Below the pieces are notes generated by a model. It had not been told where the DNA came from. It saw nothing but the letters and a program-made list of their open reading frames with translations, and did not search any database. Both the position numbers and the translations under genes were made by a program. Of a DNA stretch of 55,360 nt, positions 37,063-45,557 are shown piece by piece. Source of the DNA: Prevotella sp. (GTDB lineage Bacteria > Bacteroidota > Bacteroidia > Bacteroidales > Bacteroidaceae); assembly GCA_022769285.1 (NCBI GenBank), contig JALEKD010000006.1:1-55360 (forward strand), read 5' to 3'. How positions within the stretch are numbered: position 1 is the stretch's first letter; every line of letters begins with the position of its first letter.

Positions 37063-37326
37063 GGAGAAAGTAAAGAGGTAAAAGAGTAGAAAGGTGAAAA
37101 GGGCAGGGGGCGGGAGTGCTATGGGTGATGGCGGGAATGGCCATCCGAAGCGTGGAGACCGGTCTTTACGATTCCAAAAGCCGTCTTTAGCACGCTGGAG
37201 GCCGTCTTTGGAAACGTAACGGTTGGTCTTTCCTGTTCCAATGGCCGCCATGGCCGTGCAGCGAACCAGCGCCAGCATGCAGGGTGCGCTTTTCACCTTT
37301 TTAGCCTTTTACCTTTTTACTTCTCA
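37063..37326. repeat. MITE-like element, copy B
   Basis: The ends form a long inverted repeat: left GGAGAAAGTAAAGAGGTAAA and onwards to GGTGAAAAGGGC, right the complement of TGAGAAGTAAAAAGGTAAAA onwards to GGTGAAAAGCGC, about 40 bases each. The centre (37154-37229) holds the same mutated palindrome as copies A and C (CTTTACGATTCC with GGAAACGTAACG). Next to the right end, GCCAGCATGCAGGG matches copy C in opposite orientation. It fills much of the clpB to beta-galactosidase gap. Confidence 0.65.
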
Positions 37327-37427
37327 AAGCCGTCATGGCCCTTGCCCCAGTCCTTGCCCGAGGGGCAATCATGGTGGAGTTAACAAAAATTATAGGACAT
37401 TTCTTTTCGCGCGCGTACATTTGTTAT

Positions 37428-37435
37428 TAATTTTG
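37428..37435 (+). promoter_or_regulatory. -7 box for the GH35 beta-galactosidase
   Basis: TAATTTTG, 23 bases before the ATG at 37459, with only a TTTT-like -33 about 20 bases upstream. Confidence 0.5.
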
Positions 37436-37458
37436 TATTACTAAACAATATAACGTAT

Positions 37459-39336
37459 ATGAATCGTAACTTATTAAGATGTTCTCTCTTCGTGGCCGTA
37501 CTGGCCCTGATGCTCGGAGTAGCCTCCGGCGCGTCGGCCAAGGCTAAGCATACCTTTAAGATAGAGGGTGGAAACTTTGTCTACGACGGCCGGCCCATAC
37601 AGATACACTCCGGTGAGATGCACTACGCCCGCGTGCCCGCTGCTTACTGGCAGCACCGACTGCGGATGATGAAGGCCCTGGGACTCAATGCCGTGGCCAC
37701 TTACGTATTCTGGAACTACCACGAGACAGCTCCCGGTCAGTGGGACTGGACTACGGGCAGTCACAACCTGCGCGGCTTCCTCAAGGCCGCCCAGGACGAG
37801 GGTATGATGGTTATTCTGCGTCCCGGCCCCTATGCCTGTGGCGAGTGGGAGTATGGTGGTTATCCCTGGTGGCTCAGCACGGCCCCCGGCATGAAGATAC
37901 GTACCGATAACAAGGCTTTTCTGGACTCGTGCCGTACCTATATAGGCCAATTAGCGGCCCAGGTGCGCGATTTCCAGGTAACCAAGGGCGGCCCCATCGT
38001 GATGGTGCAGGCCGAGAACGAGTTTGGGTCGTACGTTAGCCAGCGCAAGGACATCCCCCTGGCCACACACAAGAAGTATAGCGCCGCCATACGCGATGCG
38101 CTGATTGAGGCAGGCTTCGATGTGCCCATGTTTACATCCGATGGCAGCTGGCTGTTCGAAGGTGGTTCCATCGAAGGTGCCCTGCCCACCTGTAATGGTG
38201 AGAACAACATCGCCAATGTCAAGAAGAAGGTAGACCAGTACCATGGCGGTGTGGGCCCTTACATGGTTGCAGAGTTTTATACGGGATGGCTGGACCACTG
38301 GAACGAGCCTTTCCAGAAGGTAACGTCGACCGCCTTTACCAACCAGATGAAGAAATACCTTGACGCAGGTATCAGCTTCAACTTCTACATGGTACATGGC
38401 GGCACCAACTTCGGCTTTACGTCGGGTGCCAACTACACCAACGCCAAGAATCTGCAGCCCGACCTTACCAGCTACGACTACGATGCTCCCATCAGCGAGG
38501 CCGGTTGGGCTACTCCTAAGTACCAGGCCATACGCGACATCCTGAAGCAGTACAATAAGAACCTCCCCGAGGTTCCGGCACGCATCCCCGTGATTGGCAT
38601 CCGTGATATACAGCTTACTAACAGCCAGAACCTCTTTGACCGTATCGAGGGCATCACTCCCGTTGAGTGCGACACGCTCCCCACGTTCGAGGCTCTCGGC
38701 CAGGGCCATGGCTACGTGCTCTACCGCCGTCACTTCAACCAGCCCATCAGTGGCGTGCTCAAGGCTGACGGCATAGCCGACTACGGCATCGTCTACGTGA
38801 ACGGTACCAAGGTGGGCGAGCTCAACCGCGTTACCGGCAAGGACAGCATCGAGGTCGAGATACCCTTTAACAGTACCCTCGACATCCTGGTCGAGAACCT
38901 GGGCCGCATCAACTACGGAGCCCGCATCTCAGAGAGCTTCAAGGGCTTTATCCGTCCTATCACTATCAATGACAACACTATCGAGGGCGAGTGGAAAATG
39001 TATCGCCTGCCCATGGACAAGGCTCCCCAGCTGTCGGCCTCTGACCACGGCTACGTCCAGGGCCTGCCCGTGATATACCAGGGTACCTTTAATATTAATA
39101 ATGTGGGCGACACCTTCCTTGACATGGAGCAGTGGGGCAAGGGCATCGTCTTCGTCAACGGTATCAACCTGGGCCGCTACTGGCATGTGGGTCCACAGCA
39201 GACCCTCTACCTGCCCGGCTGTTTCCTGAAGAAGGGCCAGAACGAGATAGTTATCTTCGAGCAGCTCAACGACAGTCGTAAGACCATCCTGAGCGGCATC
39301 GAGACCCCCAAGCTGGATGTGCTGAAGAAGCAGTAA
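37459..39336 (+). CDS. Secreted GH35 beta-galactosidase
   Basis: A 625-residue enzyme with a signal peptide (cleavage about residue 28, GASAKA). GH35 signatures: SGEMHYARVP near the start, acid/base Glu in QAENEFGSY (E188), nucleophile Glu in VAEFYTGWLDHW (E272), and GGTNFGFTSG. C-terminal beta-sandwich domains follow (about 400-600), with VNGINLGRYW near the end. It releases terminal beta-galactose from glycans, and with the fucosidase and sialate esterase in this window suggests use of mucin-type or plant oligosaccharides. It is a single gene between its own promoter box and a strong terminator. Confidence 0.95.
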   Translation: MNRNLLRCSLFVAVLALMLGVASGASAKAKHTFKIEGGNFVYDGRPIQIHSGEMHYARVPAAYWQHRLRMMKALGLNAVATYVFWNYHETAPGQWDWTTGSHNLRGFLKAAQDEGMMVILRPGPYACGEWEYGGYPWWLSTAPGMKIRTDNKAFLDSCRTYIGQLAAQVRDFQVTKGGPIVMVQAENEFGSYVSQRKDIPLATHKKYSAAIRDALIEAGFDVPMFTSDGSWLFEGGSIEGALPTCNGENNIANVKKKVDQYHGGVGPYMVAEFYTGWLDHWNEPFQKVTSTAFTNQMKKYLDAGISFNFYMVHGGTNFGFTSGANYTNAKNLQPDLTSYDYDAPISEAGWATPKYQAIRDILKQYNKNLPEVPARIPVIGIRDIQLTNSQNLFDRIEGITPVECDTLPTFEALGQGHGYVLYRRHFNQPISGVLKADGIADYGIVYVNGTKVGELNRVTGKDSIEVEIPFNSTLDILVENLGRINYGARISESFKGFIRPITINDNTIEGEWKMYRLPMDKAPQLSASDHGYVQGLPVIYQGTFNINNVGDTFLDMEQWGKGIVFVNGINLGRYWHVGPQQTLYLPGCFLKKGQNEIVIFEQLNDSRKTILSGIETPKLDVLKKQ

Positions 39337-39352
39337 CCCGCTATACATGTAC

Positions 39353-39392
39353 CGAGGGGGCTCCCATCGCCAGCGCGGTGGGAGCCCCCTCG
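39353..39392 (+). terminator. Terminator after the GH35 gene
   Basis: A near-perfect GC-rich inverted repeat (CGAGGGGGCTCCCA with TGGGAGCCCCCTCG, 14 bp) 16 bases past the stop codon. It lacks a strong T tract. Confidence 0.65.
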
Positions 39393-39443
39393 CTATATAC
39401 GGCCCCGAAAGTGCGGGCCGATGCAAAATAGTTGGCCATTTGC

Positions 39444-39474
39444 TTTGATTTGTAGGCGCCATGTACTAACTTTG
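39444..39474 (+). promoter_or_regulatory. Bacteroidota promoter upstream of the two-component operon
   Basis: TTTG (39444-39447), 19 nt, then TAACTTTG (39467-39474): both boxes exact. It implies a leader of about 160 nt before the response regulator ATG at 39641. A second -7 box (TAAATTTG, 39607-39614) lies closer to the gene. The leader contains a 34-codon cysteine-rich frame at 39496-39600, discussed as a finding. Confidence 0.7.
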
Positions 39475-39640
39475 TAGCTACAGAGCATCACGGCGATGAC
39501 ACACACTGCCGCCCAGGGCGTGGCAAACTTCTGCGCAGATACTGGAAACCGCTCTTTTTCACAGAATTGTAATGGCTGCTGTGGCGCTATTACTCAGTAG
39601 ATTTCATAAATTTGCAACAGGTATGATAAGTAATAGCAAT

Positions 39641-40327
39641 ATGGACGAAAAGAAGTATCGTGTACTGGTAGTAGACGACGAGACAGACCTGTGTGACATT
39701 CTGAAGTTTAATCTGGAAGCCGAGGGCTACTACGTTACCACCACCAACTCGGCCGAGGAGGCCCTGGAGAAGAACGTGGCCCGCTATGACCTGCTGCTGC
39801 TCGACGTGATGATGGGCGGCATGGACGGCTTCACCCTGGCGCGTATGCTGAAGAAGCGCGCAGAGACCTCCCAGATTCCCATCATATTCCTAACGGCACG
39901 CACGACCGAGAGCGACACCGTTAATGGGCTCGACATAGGGGCCGACGACTACATCGCCAAGCCCTTCTCTATCCGCGAGGTCAAGGCCCGCATCAAGGCC
40001 GTGCTGCGCCGTACCCACGAGCAGGCCCCTGACCAGCAGGTGCTCACCTTTAAGAGCCTTCAGCTCAACCTGGACAAGAAGACGGTGAGCATCGATGACG
40101 AGGAGATTCCCTTTTCTAAGACCGAGTTCGAGATTCTGGCCCTCCTGCTGCGCGAAAAGGGCCACGTATTCTCCCGCCAGGAACTCATCAACCGTATCTG
40201 GCCTCGCGATGTGATGGTACTTGACCGCACGGTCGACGTGAACATCACCCGCGTGCGCAAGAAGATTAAGGACTACGCCCGCCACATCATTACCAGGCTT
40301 GGCTATGGTTATTTCTTTGAAGAATAG
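39641..40327 (+). CDS. OmpR/PhoB-type response regulator
   Basis: A 228-residue regulator. The receiver domain (about 5-120) has the acidic pair D12-D13, phospho-acceptor D55 in LLLLDVMMGG, and the conserved Thr/Lys positions in FLTART and IAKPF. A winged-helix DNA-binding domain (about 130-228) has FSKTEFEILALLL and the recognition segment VDVNITRVRKKI. The start at 39641 (MDEKKYRV) follows family practice; an ATG at 39623 is also in frame. The histidine kinase gene follows after 5 bases, then a GNAT gene after 7, so all three form one operon. The regulated genes are unknown; RprY/PhoB-like roles are possible. Confidence 0.93.
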   Translation: MDEKKYRVLVVDDETDLCDILKFNLEAEGYYVTTTNSAEEALEKNVARYDLLLLDVMMGGMDGFTLARMLKKRAETSQIPIIFLTARTTESDTVNGLDIGADDYIAKPFSIREVKARIKAVLRRTHEQAPDQQVLTFKSLQLNLDKKTVSIDDEEIPFSKTEFEILALLLREKGHVFSRQELINRIWPRDVMVLDRTVDVNITRVRKKIKDYARHIITRLGYGYFFEE

Positions 40328-40332
40328 CGGTT

Positions 40333-41745
40333 ATGCGGCGTATCAGTGTCGGACAGAAATTGTACGTGGGCGTCATTGCTGTGTTCCTGGTCTTTGCCAC
40401 CACTTTTATAGTGTACCAGCATGCCCGGGAGAAGCAGTATAAGATAGACGCGCTTACCATCAGGCTCCAGGACTTCAACGACAGGATGGACGATGAACTC
40501 CACGACCAGCCCGCGATGACCGAGGCGGCGTTGGCAGCCTACGTTCGCCGCCACCACATGTCCGGCCTGCGCGTAACGCTTATCCGCCCGGATGGGCGGG
40601 TGGTGTTTGACAACTGGCACAAGTGCTATACCGACTTTGCCAACCATGCGGGCCGTCCAGAGGTACGCCAGGCGCTCGCCGTAGGTACCGGCTCTACGGT
40701 AGAACGCAGCAGTAAGACGCTCAAGGGCTACTTCTTCTACTCAGCGTCGTACTACCCACACGACTCCATCGTCATTCGCAGCGCGCTGCCTTACACCCAC
40801 GACCTGGCAAGGTCTCTCCGGGCCGACCAGCACTTCTTGTGGTTTGCCTTGGGGGCCATCCTGCTGCTGGTGATGGTTCTTTACCATTTTACGCACCGCC
40901 TGGGTAAGAATATAGCCAAACTGAGAGCCTTCGCAGCCCGTGCTGACCACAACGAGTCGCTCGATACCGAGGAGCTGATAGACTTTCCGAACGACGAGTT
41001 GGGCGAGATAGCCGAAAAGATTATCAAGATATACCGCAGGCTGCAACATACGCGTCGGGAGCAGGACGTTCTGAAGCGGCAGCTTACTCAGAACATAGCC
41101 CACGAACTCAAGACACCCGTGGCGAGTATCCAGGGCTACCTGGAGACCATCATCGATAACCCGGACATGGACGGGACCACCCGCCGGCAGTTCATGGAGC
41201 GCTGCTATGCCCAGAGCCAGCGCCTCGCCACGCTGTTGCAGGACATATCTACGCTCAACCAGATGGACGACGGGGCTCCGCTGATGGAGTTCAGCCCGGT
41301 AGACATAGCCCAGGTGGTGGCCAGCATCGTCAAGGCCACGGCCCTGCAGCTGGCCGATAGGCATATGCACATGGAGGTACACTTGCCAGACAGGCTGATG
41401 GTCAGGGGCAATCCCAGTCTGATATACAGCATATTCCGCAATCTTACCGATAACGCCATAGCCTATGCGGGTGTGGGCACCACCATCAGCCTGACCGCCA
41501 GGGACGAGGGCGGGCAGTGGCACTTTACCTTTGCCGACAACGGCGTGGGTGTAGAGCCGCAGCACTTGGGCCGTCTCTTCGAGCGCTTCTATCGCGTAGA
41601 CAAGGGGCGCAGCCGTAAGATGGGCGGCACGGGTCTCGGCCTGGCCATCGTCAAGAACGCCGTGCTTCTCCATGGTGGCGCCATCCGTGTGAGTTGTCCC
41701 GGACAGGGTGGCCTGCAGTTTGACTTCACACTTAACAAGATATAG
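40333..41745 (+). CDS. Membrane sensor histidine kinase
   Basis: A 470-residue kinase. Two membrane segments (about 9-27 and 172-188) flank a periplasmic sensor region of about 140 residues. A HAMP-like linker precedes the dimerisation helix with the phospho-acceptor in NIAHELKTPVASI (H257). The ATPase domain has the N box NLTDNAIAYAG, G1 FADNGVGV, F box FERFYRVD, and G2 GGTGLGLAIVK. It phosphorylates the adjacent response regulator. The signal is unknown; the sensor region has no motif that I recognise. Confidence 0.93.
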   Translation: MRRISVGQKLYVGVIAVFLVFATTFIVYQHAREKQYKIDALTIRLQDFNDRMDDELHDQPAMTEAALAAYVRRHHMSGLRVTLIRPDGRVVFDNWHKCYTDFANHAGRPEVRQALAVGTGSTVERSSKTLKGYFFYSASYYPHDSIVIRSALPYTHDLARSLRADQHFLWFALGAILLLVMVLYHFTHRLGKNIAKLRAFAARADHNESLDTEELIDFPNDELGEIAEKIIKIYRRLQHTRREQDVLKRQLTQNIAHELKTPVASIQGYLETIIDNPDMDGTTRRQFMERCYAQSQRLATLLQDISTLNQMDDGAPLMEFSPVDIAQVVASIVKATALQLADRHMHMEVHLPDRLMVRGNPSLIYSIFRNLTDNAIAYAGVGTTISLTARDEGGQWHFTFADNGVGVEPQHLGRLFERFYRVDKGRSRKMGGTGLGLAIVKNAVLLHGGAIRVSCPGQGGLQFDFTLNKI

Positions 41746-41752
41746 TATTCCT

Positions 41753-42319
41753 ATGGATATAGTTACAGCCTTGCCCACGCAGGCGCGGGCGATAGCGCGT
41801 CTTATTATGACCGCCATGACCACCGACTGCTGTCTGTATTATGCCGGACCGGCGCATACGATAGCCGACTTTGAAGAACTGATGACGGCCCTCGTAGTCC
41901 GGACCGATAGCCAGTATAGTTACTGTAACACCTTAGTGGCCATGGAGCATGGCGACGTGATAGGAGTGTGCACCAGCTACGATGGGGGCCAGCTCCATGC
42001 CCTGCGCCAGGCGTTCATAGACGAGACGCGACAGCGCTTGGGCCGCGATTTCTCGGACATGGAGGACGAGACGCAGGCTGGCGAACTCTACATAGACAGC
42101 TTGTGTGTGGCCGAGGCGTTCAGGGGACGTGGCATAGCCTCTGCGCTGCTTGGGGCCACCATTGACAGGGCGCGCCGCGGGGGCTTCCCGGCTGCCGGAC
42201 TGCTGGTTGATACGGCTAATCCACGTGCCGAGCAGCTTTACACACGTCTCGGCTTTGTTTATCAGAACGACGCCACCTGGGGCGGTCATGCCATGCGCCA
42301 CCTGCAGTATCAGTTTTAG
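41753..42319 (+). CDS. GNAT family N-acetyltransferase
   Basis: A 188-residue protein from the ATG at 41753 (MDIVTALPTQ); longer in-frame readings run into the kinase gene. The acetyl-CoA pyrophosphate loop is visible as SLCVAEAFRGRGIASALLG (the R/Q-x-x-G-x-G/A pattern), followed by the C-terminal strand pattern NPRAEQLYTRLGFV typical of GNAT enzymes. The substrate is unknown. It sits 7 bases after the kinase, ending the operon before a terminator at 42357. Confidence 0.88.
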   Translation: MDIVTALPTQARAIARLIMTAMTTDCCLYYAGPAHTIADFEELMTALVVRTDSQYSYCNTLVAMEHGDVIGVCTSYDGGQLHALRQAFIDETRQRLGRDFSDMEDETQAGELYIDSLCVAEAFRGRGIASALLGATIDRARRGGFPAAGLLVDTANPRAEQLYTRLGFVYQNDATWGGHAMRHLQYQF

Positions 42320-42356
42320 GCAGGTAGCCGTTTAGGGCCCTACAATGGTAGCATAG

Positions 42357-42386
42357 GGTGGCAGGATTAGCGTTTGCCACCTTTTT
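42357..42386 (+). terminator. Rho-independent terminator of the two-component/GNAT operon
   Basis: A GGTGGCA/TGCCACC stem with an 11-nt loop followed directly by TTTTT. A second hairpin (TGGCCATCC with GGATGGCCA, 42455-42484) lies just past the end of the convergent regulator gene and may serve it. Confidence 0.7.
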
Positions 42387-42506
42387 ATTTATGATTTACC
42401 GAAGTGTGGTAGTGTGGTATATGGGGTAAATCGTCATCTTCTTATCGCAGTGTGTGGCCATCCTGTGGAAGGATGGGATGGCCATGATACTTACAGGCCC
42501 TCTTAC

Positions 42507-43697
42507 TCACAGCTTGACCCCTGCCACGAAGGTGGGGTCTATGTCTGTAACATTGCGACGGGCCCGGCTCAGCGCCTGGTCAGACAGGTAGCCCGACGCA
42601 GCCGCCACCTCGGCCTGTTTGGCCCCTGGGTGAGCTGCCGCGTAAAGCTCGGCGTGGCGCAAGCGGAACATGTTGATGAGTGTGTAGTACCCTATGCTGG
42701 CGATGAACCTGCTGGCGGGTGCCGTGAGCCCTCGGTCCACGTCGGCCAGCACCTCGGTCTTCAGCAAGTGGGGCTCGCGGTACCGGCGCAGTATGATGGC
42801 TATCACCTGGTCTCTTACCTCGTCGCTATAGGCTGCCGGCGTACTGTCGGCGGTGGTTCCGCGGCCCATCATCAGGCCACTGGGCGTACGGGCCGCCTGG
42901 TCGGCCTGCTTCTTGGCCTCTTCCTCTATCCCTTGGATGTACTGTTCGGCCCCTGCCTGGCGTGGTATGCGCTGCGGATGCAGTATTATGCAGAGGATGT
43001 GTACCATCCAGACTGACAGCAGCAGGTCTACCACCAGCTTGAGTGGGCGGCTGCCTGTCAGAAAGACCATCCACATGATGGCTATCCATATCATGGGTAG
43101 CACCAGCATCCTTTGGGCGAACCTATAGGGGAAGTCGGCCTCGGTAGAGTAGTTGGCGTGGTGATAGTTGTCTATGCCCTGCTTCATCCAGGCCGATATA
43201 CGGATGAGGCGCACCGACAGCAGGATGCCCACGGCCCCTCCGGTGCAGCTCAGTGCCACCATGTGGCGCTCTATCCATGTGCCGTCGGTAACCATTACGG
43301 CCACCATCATGGCTGTGAGCATCAGCATGGGCAGGCCGAAGTACAGCCAGTTGGTGCGGCCCGTCAGCTGCTGTCCCCTGAAGTACCGCAGGAAGAGCAT
43401 GGTAAAGCATACGGGGTAGTAGACCACTCCCCACACCCTGATGTAGGTCATGGTAGCGTCATCGGCCGGCTGTAGCAGATAGGGTATCTCCATGAGCACC
43501 GCCGCGAAGAAGAATGTAGCCTGCTTGCGGGCTGGGTAGAAAAAGCTGGCTTCCTCGGCGTATGGGCGGCACATGTGGGCCCATCGCACGGCGGCACACA
43601 CCACACCCACGATGATGAATATCAGGCAGGCGTCTGAATAGAGTATATCTGAAGTGGTCATAAGCTGCATCGCGTTCGTAGTTTGGAGCTGGCCCAT
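42507..43697 (-). CDS. Multi-pass membrane protein with C-terminal AraC-type HTH
   Basis: A protein of about 396 residues. About six or seven hydrophobic segments (for example DACLIFIIVGVVCAAVRW, and WIAIMWMVFLTG) occupy the first 240 residues. A charged linker and a C-terminal region of about 110 residues follow, ending with a helix-turn-helix of AraC type (VAAASGYLSDQALSRARR). A membrane-bound regulator that senses through its membrane part is the simplest reading (inference). The frame opens with a TTG at 43727 that overlaps a -7 box, so I place the start at the ATG at 43697; ATGs at 43670 and 43661 are possible. Similar proteins occur in Prevotella but are uncharacterised. Confidence 0.7.
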   Translation of the reverse strand: MGQLQTTNAMQLMTTSDILYSDACLIFIIVGVVCAAVRWAHMCRPYAEEASFFYPARKQATFFFAAVLMEIPYLLQPADDATMTYIRVWGVVYYPVCFTMLFLRYFRGQQLTGRTNWLYFGLPMLMLTAMMVAVMVTDGTWIERHMVALSCTGGAVGILLSVRLIRISAWMKQGIDNYHHANYSTEADFPYRFAQRMLVLPMIWIAIMWMVFLTGSRPLKLVVDLLLSVWMVHILCIILHPQRIPRQAGAEQYIQGIEEEAKKQADQAARTPSGLMMGRGTTADSTPAAYSDEVRDQVIAIILRRYREPHLLKTEVLADVDRGLTAPASRFIASIGYYTLINMFRLRHAELYAAAHPGAKQAEVAAASGYLSDQALSRARRNVTDIDPTFVAGVKL

Positions 43698-43724
43698 GGA
43701 CAGCAGCGCTGTCGTAATGGTTTC

Positions 43725-43732
43725 CAAAATTA
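43725..43732 (-). promoter_or_regulatory. -7 box for the membrane AraC-like regulator
   Basis: On the minus strand TAATTTTG. It would place the transcript start near 43718, excluding the TTG start at 43727. No consensus -33 is visible. Confidence 0.45.
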
Positions 43733-43779
43733 CGCATATTATTTGTAATAAGCGCCACCAGCGCCCCGGTTTTTTCAGC

Positions 43780-44006
43780 GGAAAAGGGTGGAAAAGTAAA
43801 AAGGGCTCCCTGCATGCTGGCGGTGACCCTCCCTACGCCGATGGCCATTTTCACGTTTGGCGAATGACCATAGCTGCCTCGTGTAAGTAGCGCGCGCTAA
43901 AGGGGGGAGCATCGTGGAAAATGAAATGACCGACCTTTACGTTTCTAAAGATGGCTCCCAGCGCGCTAAAGGTGGCTCCGGGAAACGTAAAGGTCGGCCT
44001 CCATGA
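43780..44006. repeat. MITE-like element, copy C (one end missing)
   Basis: The left side has GGAAAAGTAAAAAGGGC and CCCTGCATGCTGGC, shared with copy B in opposite orientation. The centre holds a perfect 16-bp inverted repeat, CCGACCTTTACGTTTC (43930-43945) and GAAACGTAAAGGTCGG (43982-43997), around a 36-nt loop. No matching A/G-rich right end is found, so this copy looks truncated. The remainder of the gap to 44110 has only a short palindrome (TTGCAGCG/CGCTGCAA, 44055-44072). Confidence 0.6.
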
Positions 44007-44110
44007 TTTCGGGGATTATCCCCATCGCTACCTGTGGGGCTTTTATCCCTGTGTTTGCAGCGTGCGCTGCAAGCCTGGTCGTTTTCTTCTGTCCTGGAGA
44101 GGCCGCGGTG

Positions 44111-45313
44111 CTACTCCTGCTTCTTGCGGGTCTGCGGCAGAACCAGGTTGAGCACCACGCCCACTACGGCGGCTAAGCCTATGCCCGATATGGCGAAGCT
44201 GCCCGACGACAGCACGGCGCCGCCCAGGCCCATGGTGAGCATCACAGAGGCTATTATCACGTTGCGGGTATCGTTCATGTCCACGCGGTGCTGCATCAGG
44301 TTCTGGACGCCCACACTGGCTATTGTACCGAAGAGCAGTAGCATGATGCCGCCCAGCACGGCCTGTGGGATAGACTGCAGCAGGGCGCTCAGCTTACCCA
44401 CCACCGAGAAGCAGATGGCTGTGGCAGCCGATATGCGTATAACCGCCGGACTGGTAACCTTGGTTATAGACATGGCCCCCGTTACCTCCGAGTAGGTGGT
44501 CTCAGGTGGGCCACCCAAGAAGGCCGATACCAGGCAGGCCAGTCCATCGCCGAGCATAGTGCGGTGCAGCCCGGGCTCCTTGACAAAGTCCTTGCCCGCC
44601 ACGGCGCTTACCACGTACACATCGCCTATGTGCTCCAGCACCGGCGCTATGGCCACCGGTATCATGTACAGGAATGGGCTCCAGCAGAAGTGTGTGATGG
44701 TGTCAAAGTGTACCGGGCAGGCCACCCAGGCGGCCGATGCCACCCCCGAGAAGTCTACCTCGCCCATGAACAGCGCCACGATGTAGCCCACTACCACTCC
44801 CGAGATGATGGGCACCAGCCTCATTAGTCCGCGGCAGAATGTGAGCACTAAGATGGCCGTGATGAGCGAGCAGAACGCCAGCACCCAGTTGGTCTTGGCC
44901 ATGTTTACCGCGCTACCCGACAGCGACAGACCTATCAGGATGATGGCGGGCCCTATCACGATGGGCGGGAAGAGCCTGTCCAGCAGCCGTCGCCCCTGCC
45001 ACTTGACCAGGGCGCTTATAACGAAGTACACTAACGACACGCTGGTCAGTCCGGCCAGGGTGCCAGGCAACCCCCACTGCTGTGTGGCAGCCAGGATAGG
45101 CGCTATGAAGGCAAACGAGCTGCCTAAGAAGATGGGCACGCGCCCCTTGGTGACAAAGTGGAAGATAAAGGTGCCCACACCGGCCGTGAAGAGGGCCGTG
45201 GCCGGGTCGATGCCGATGAGTAGGGGCACCAGTACCGTAGCGCCGAAGGCTACGAAGAGAAACTGGATGCCCACGATGGTCTTCTTAGGGACCGAAAGTT
45301 GTTCTGTGTCCAT
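44111..45313 (-). CDS. Uracil/xanthine permease (NCS2 family, UraA-like)
   Basis: A 400-residue inner membrane transporter from the ATG at 45313 (MDTEQLSVPKKTIVGIQ). The 138-codon in-frame extension upstream is rejected as non-coding. It has 12-14 hydrophobic segments and the NCS2 motif HIGDVYVVSAVAGKDF, followed by GGPPETTYSEVTGAM (Q/E-N/T-x-G type signature of UraA). NCS2 members bring in uracil, xanthine or related bases by proton symport; UraA-type motifs favour uracil. A TACTTTTG box on the minus strand lies close upstream. It is a single gene. Confidence 0.92.
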   Translation of the reverse strand: MDTEQLSVPKKTIVGIQFLFVAFGATVLVPLLIGIDPATALFTAGVGTFIFHFVTKGRVPIFLGSSFAFIAPILAATQQWGLPGTLAGLTSVSLVYFVISALVKWQGRRLLDRLFPPIVIGPAIILIGLSLSGSAVNMAKTNWVLAFCSLITAILVLTFCRGLMRLVPIISGVVVGYIVALFMGEVDFSGVASAAWVACPVHFDTITHFCWSPFLYMIPVAIAPVLEHIGDVYVVSAVAGKDFVKEPGLHRTMLGDGLACLVSAFLGGPPETTYSEVTGAMSITKVTSPAVIRISAATAICFSVVGKLSALLQSIPQAVLGGIMLLLFGTIASVGVQNLMQHRVDMNDTRNVIIASVMLTMGLGGAVLSSGSFAISGIGLAAVVGVVLNLVLPQTRKKQE

Positions 45314-45557
45314 GCGGTTTGACGGTTTGAAATGATTTAACTGATGAGCAAAAGTAAGAAAAATAGCCGAGACCGCCACCGCTACGGCCTTAAAGATGGC
45401 CCTCGCCCCCTGTTTTTTTGCCCCGATGGTCCCTGCTCCGTGTTTTTGTGGTCTAAAAACTTGTGTAGTTCGTTTTTTTTTACGAATATTGCAGCCGCTA
45501 TACATTATATATATAATAAAGACAGTCATAAATAACCCTAAATAACATTTATCCCTT

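Noticed and set aside
36898..37296. 133-codon N-terminal extension of ClpB
   Set aside because: It reads through MITE-like copy B; the family start is MTLDKFT at 36897.
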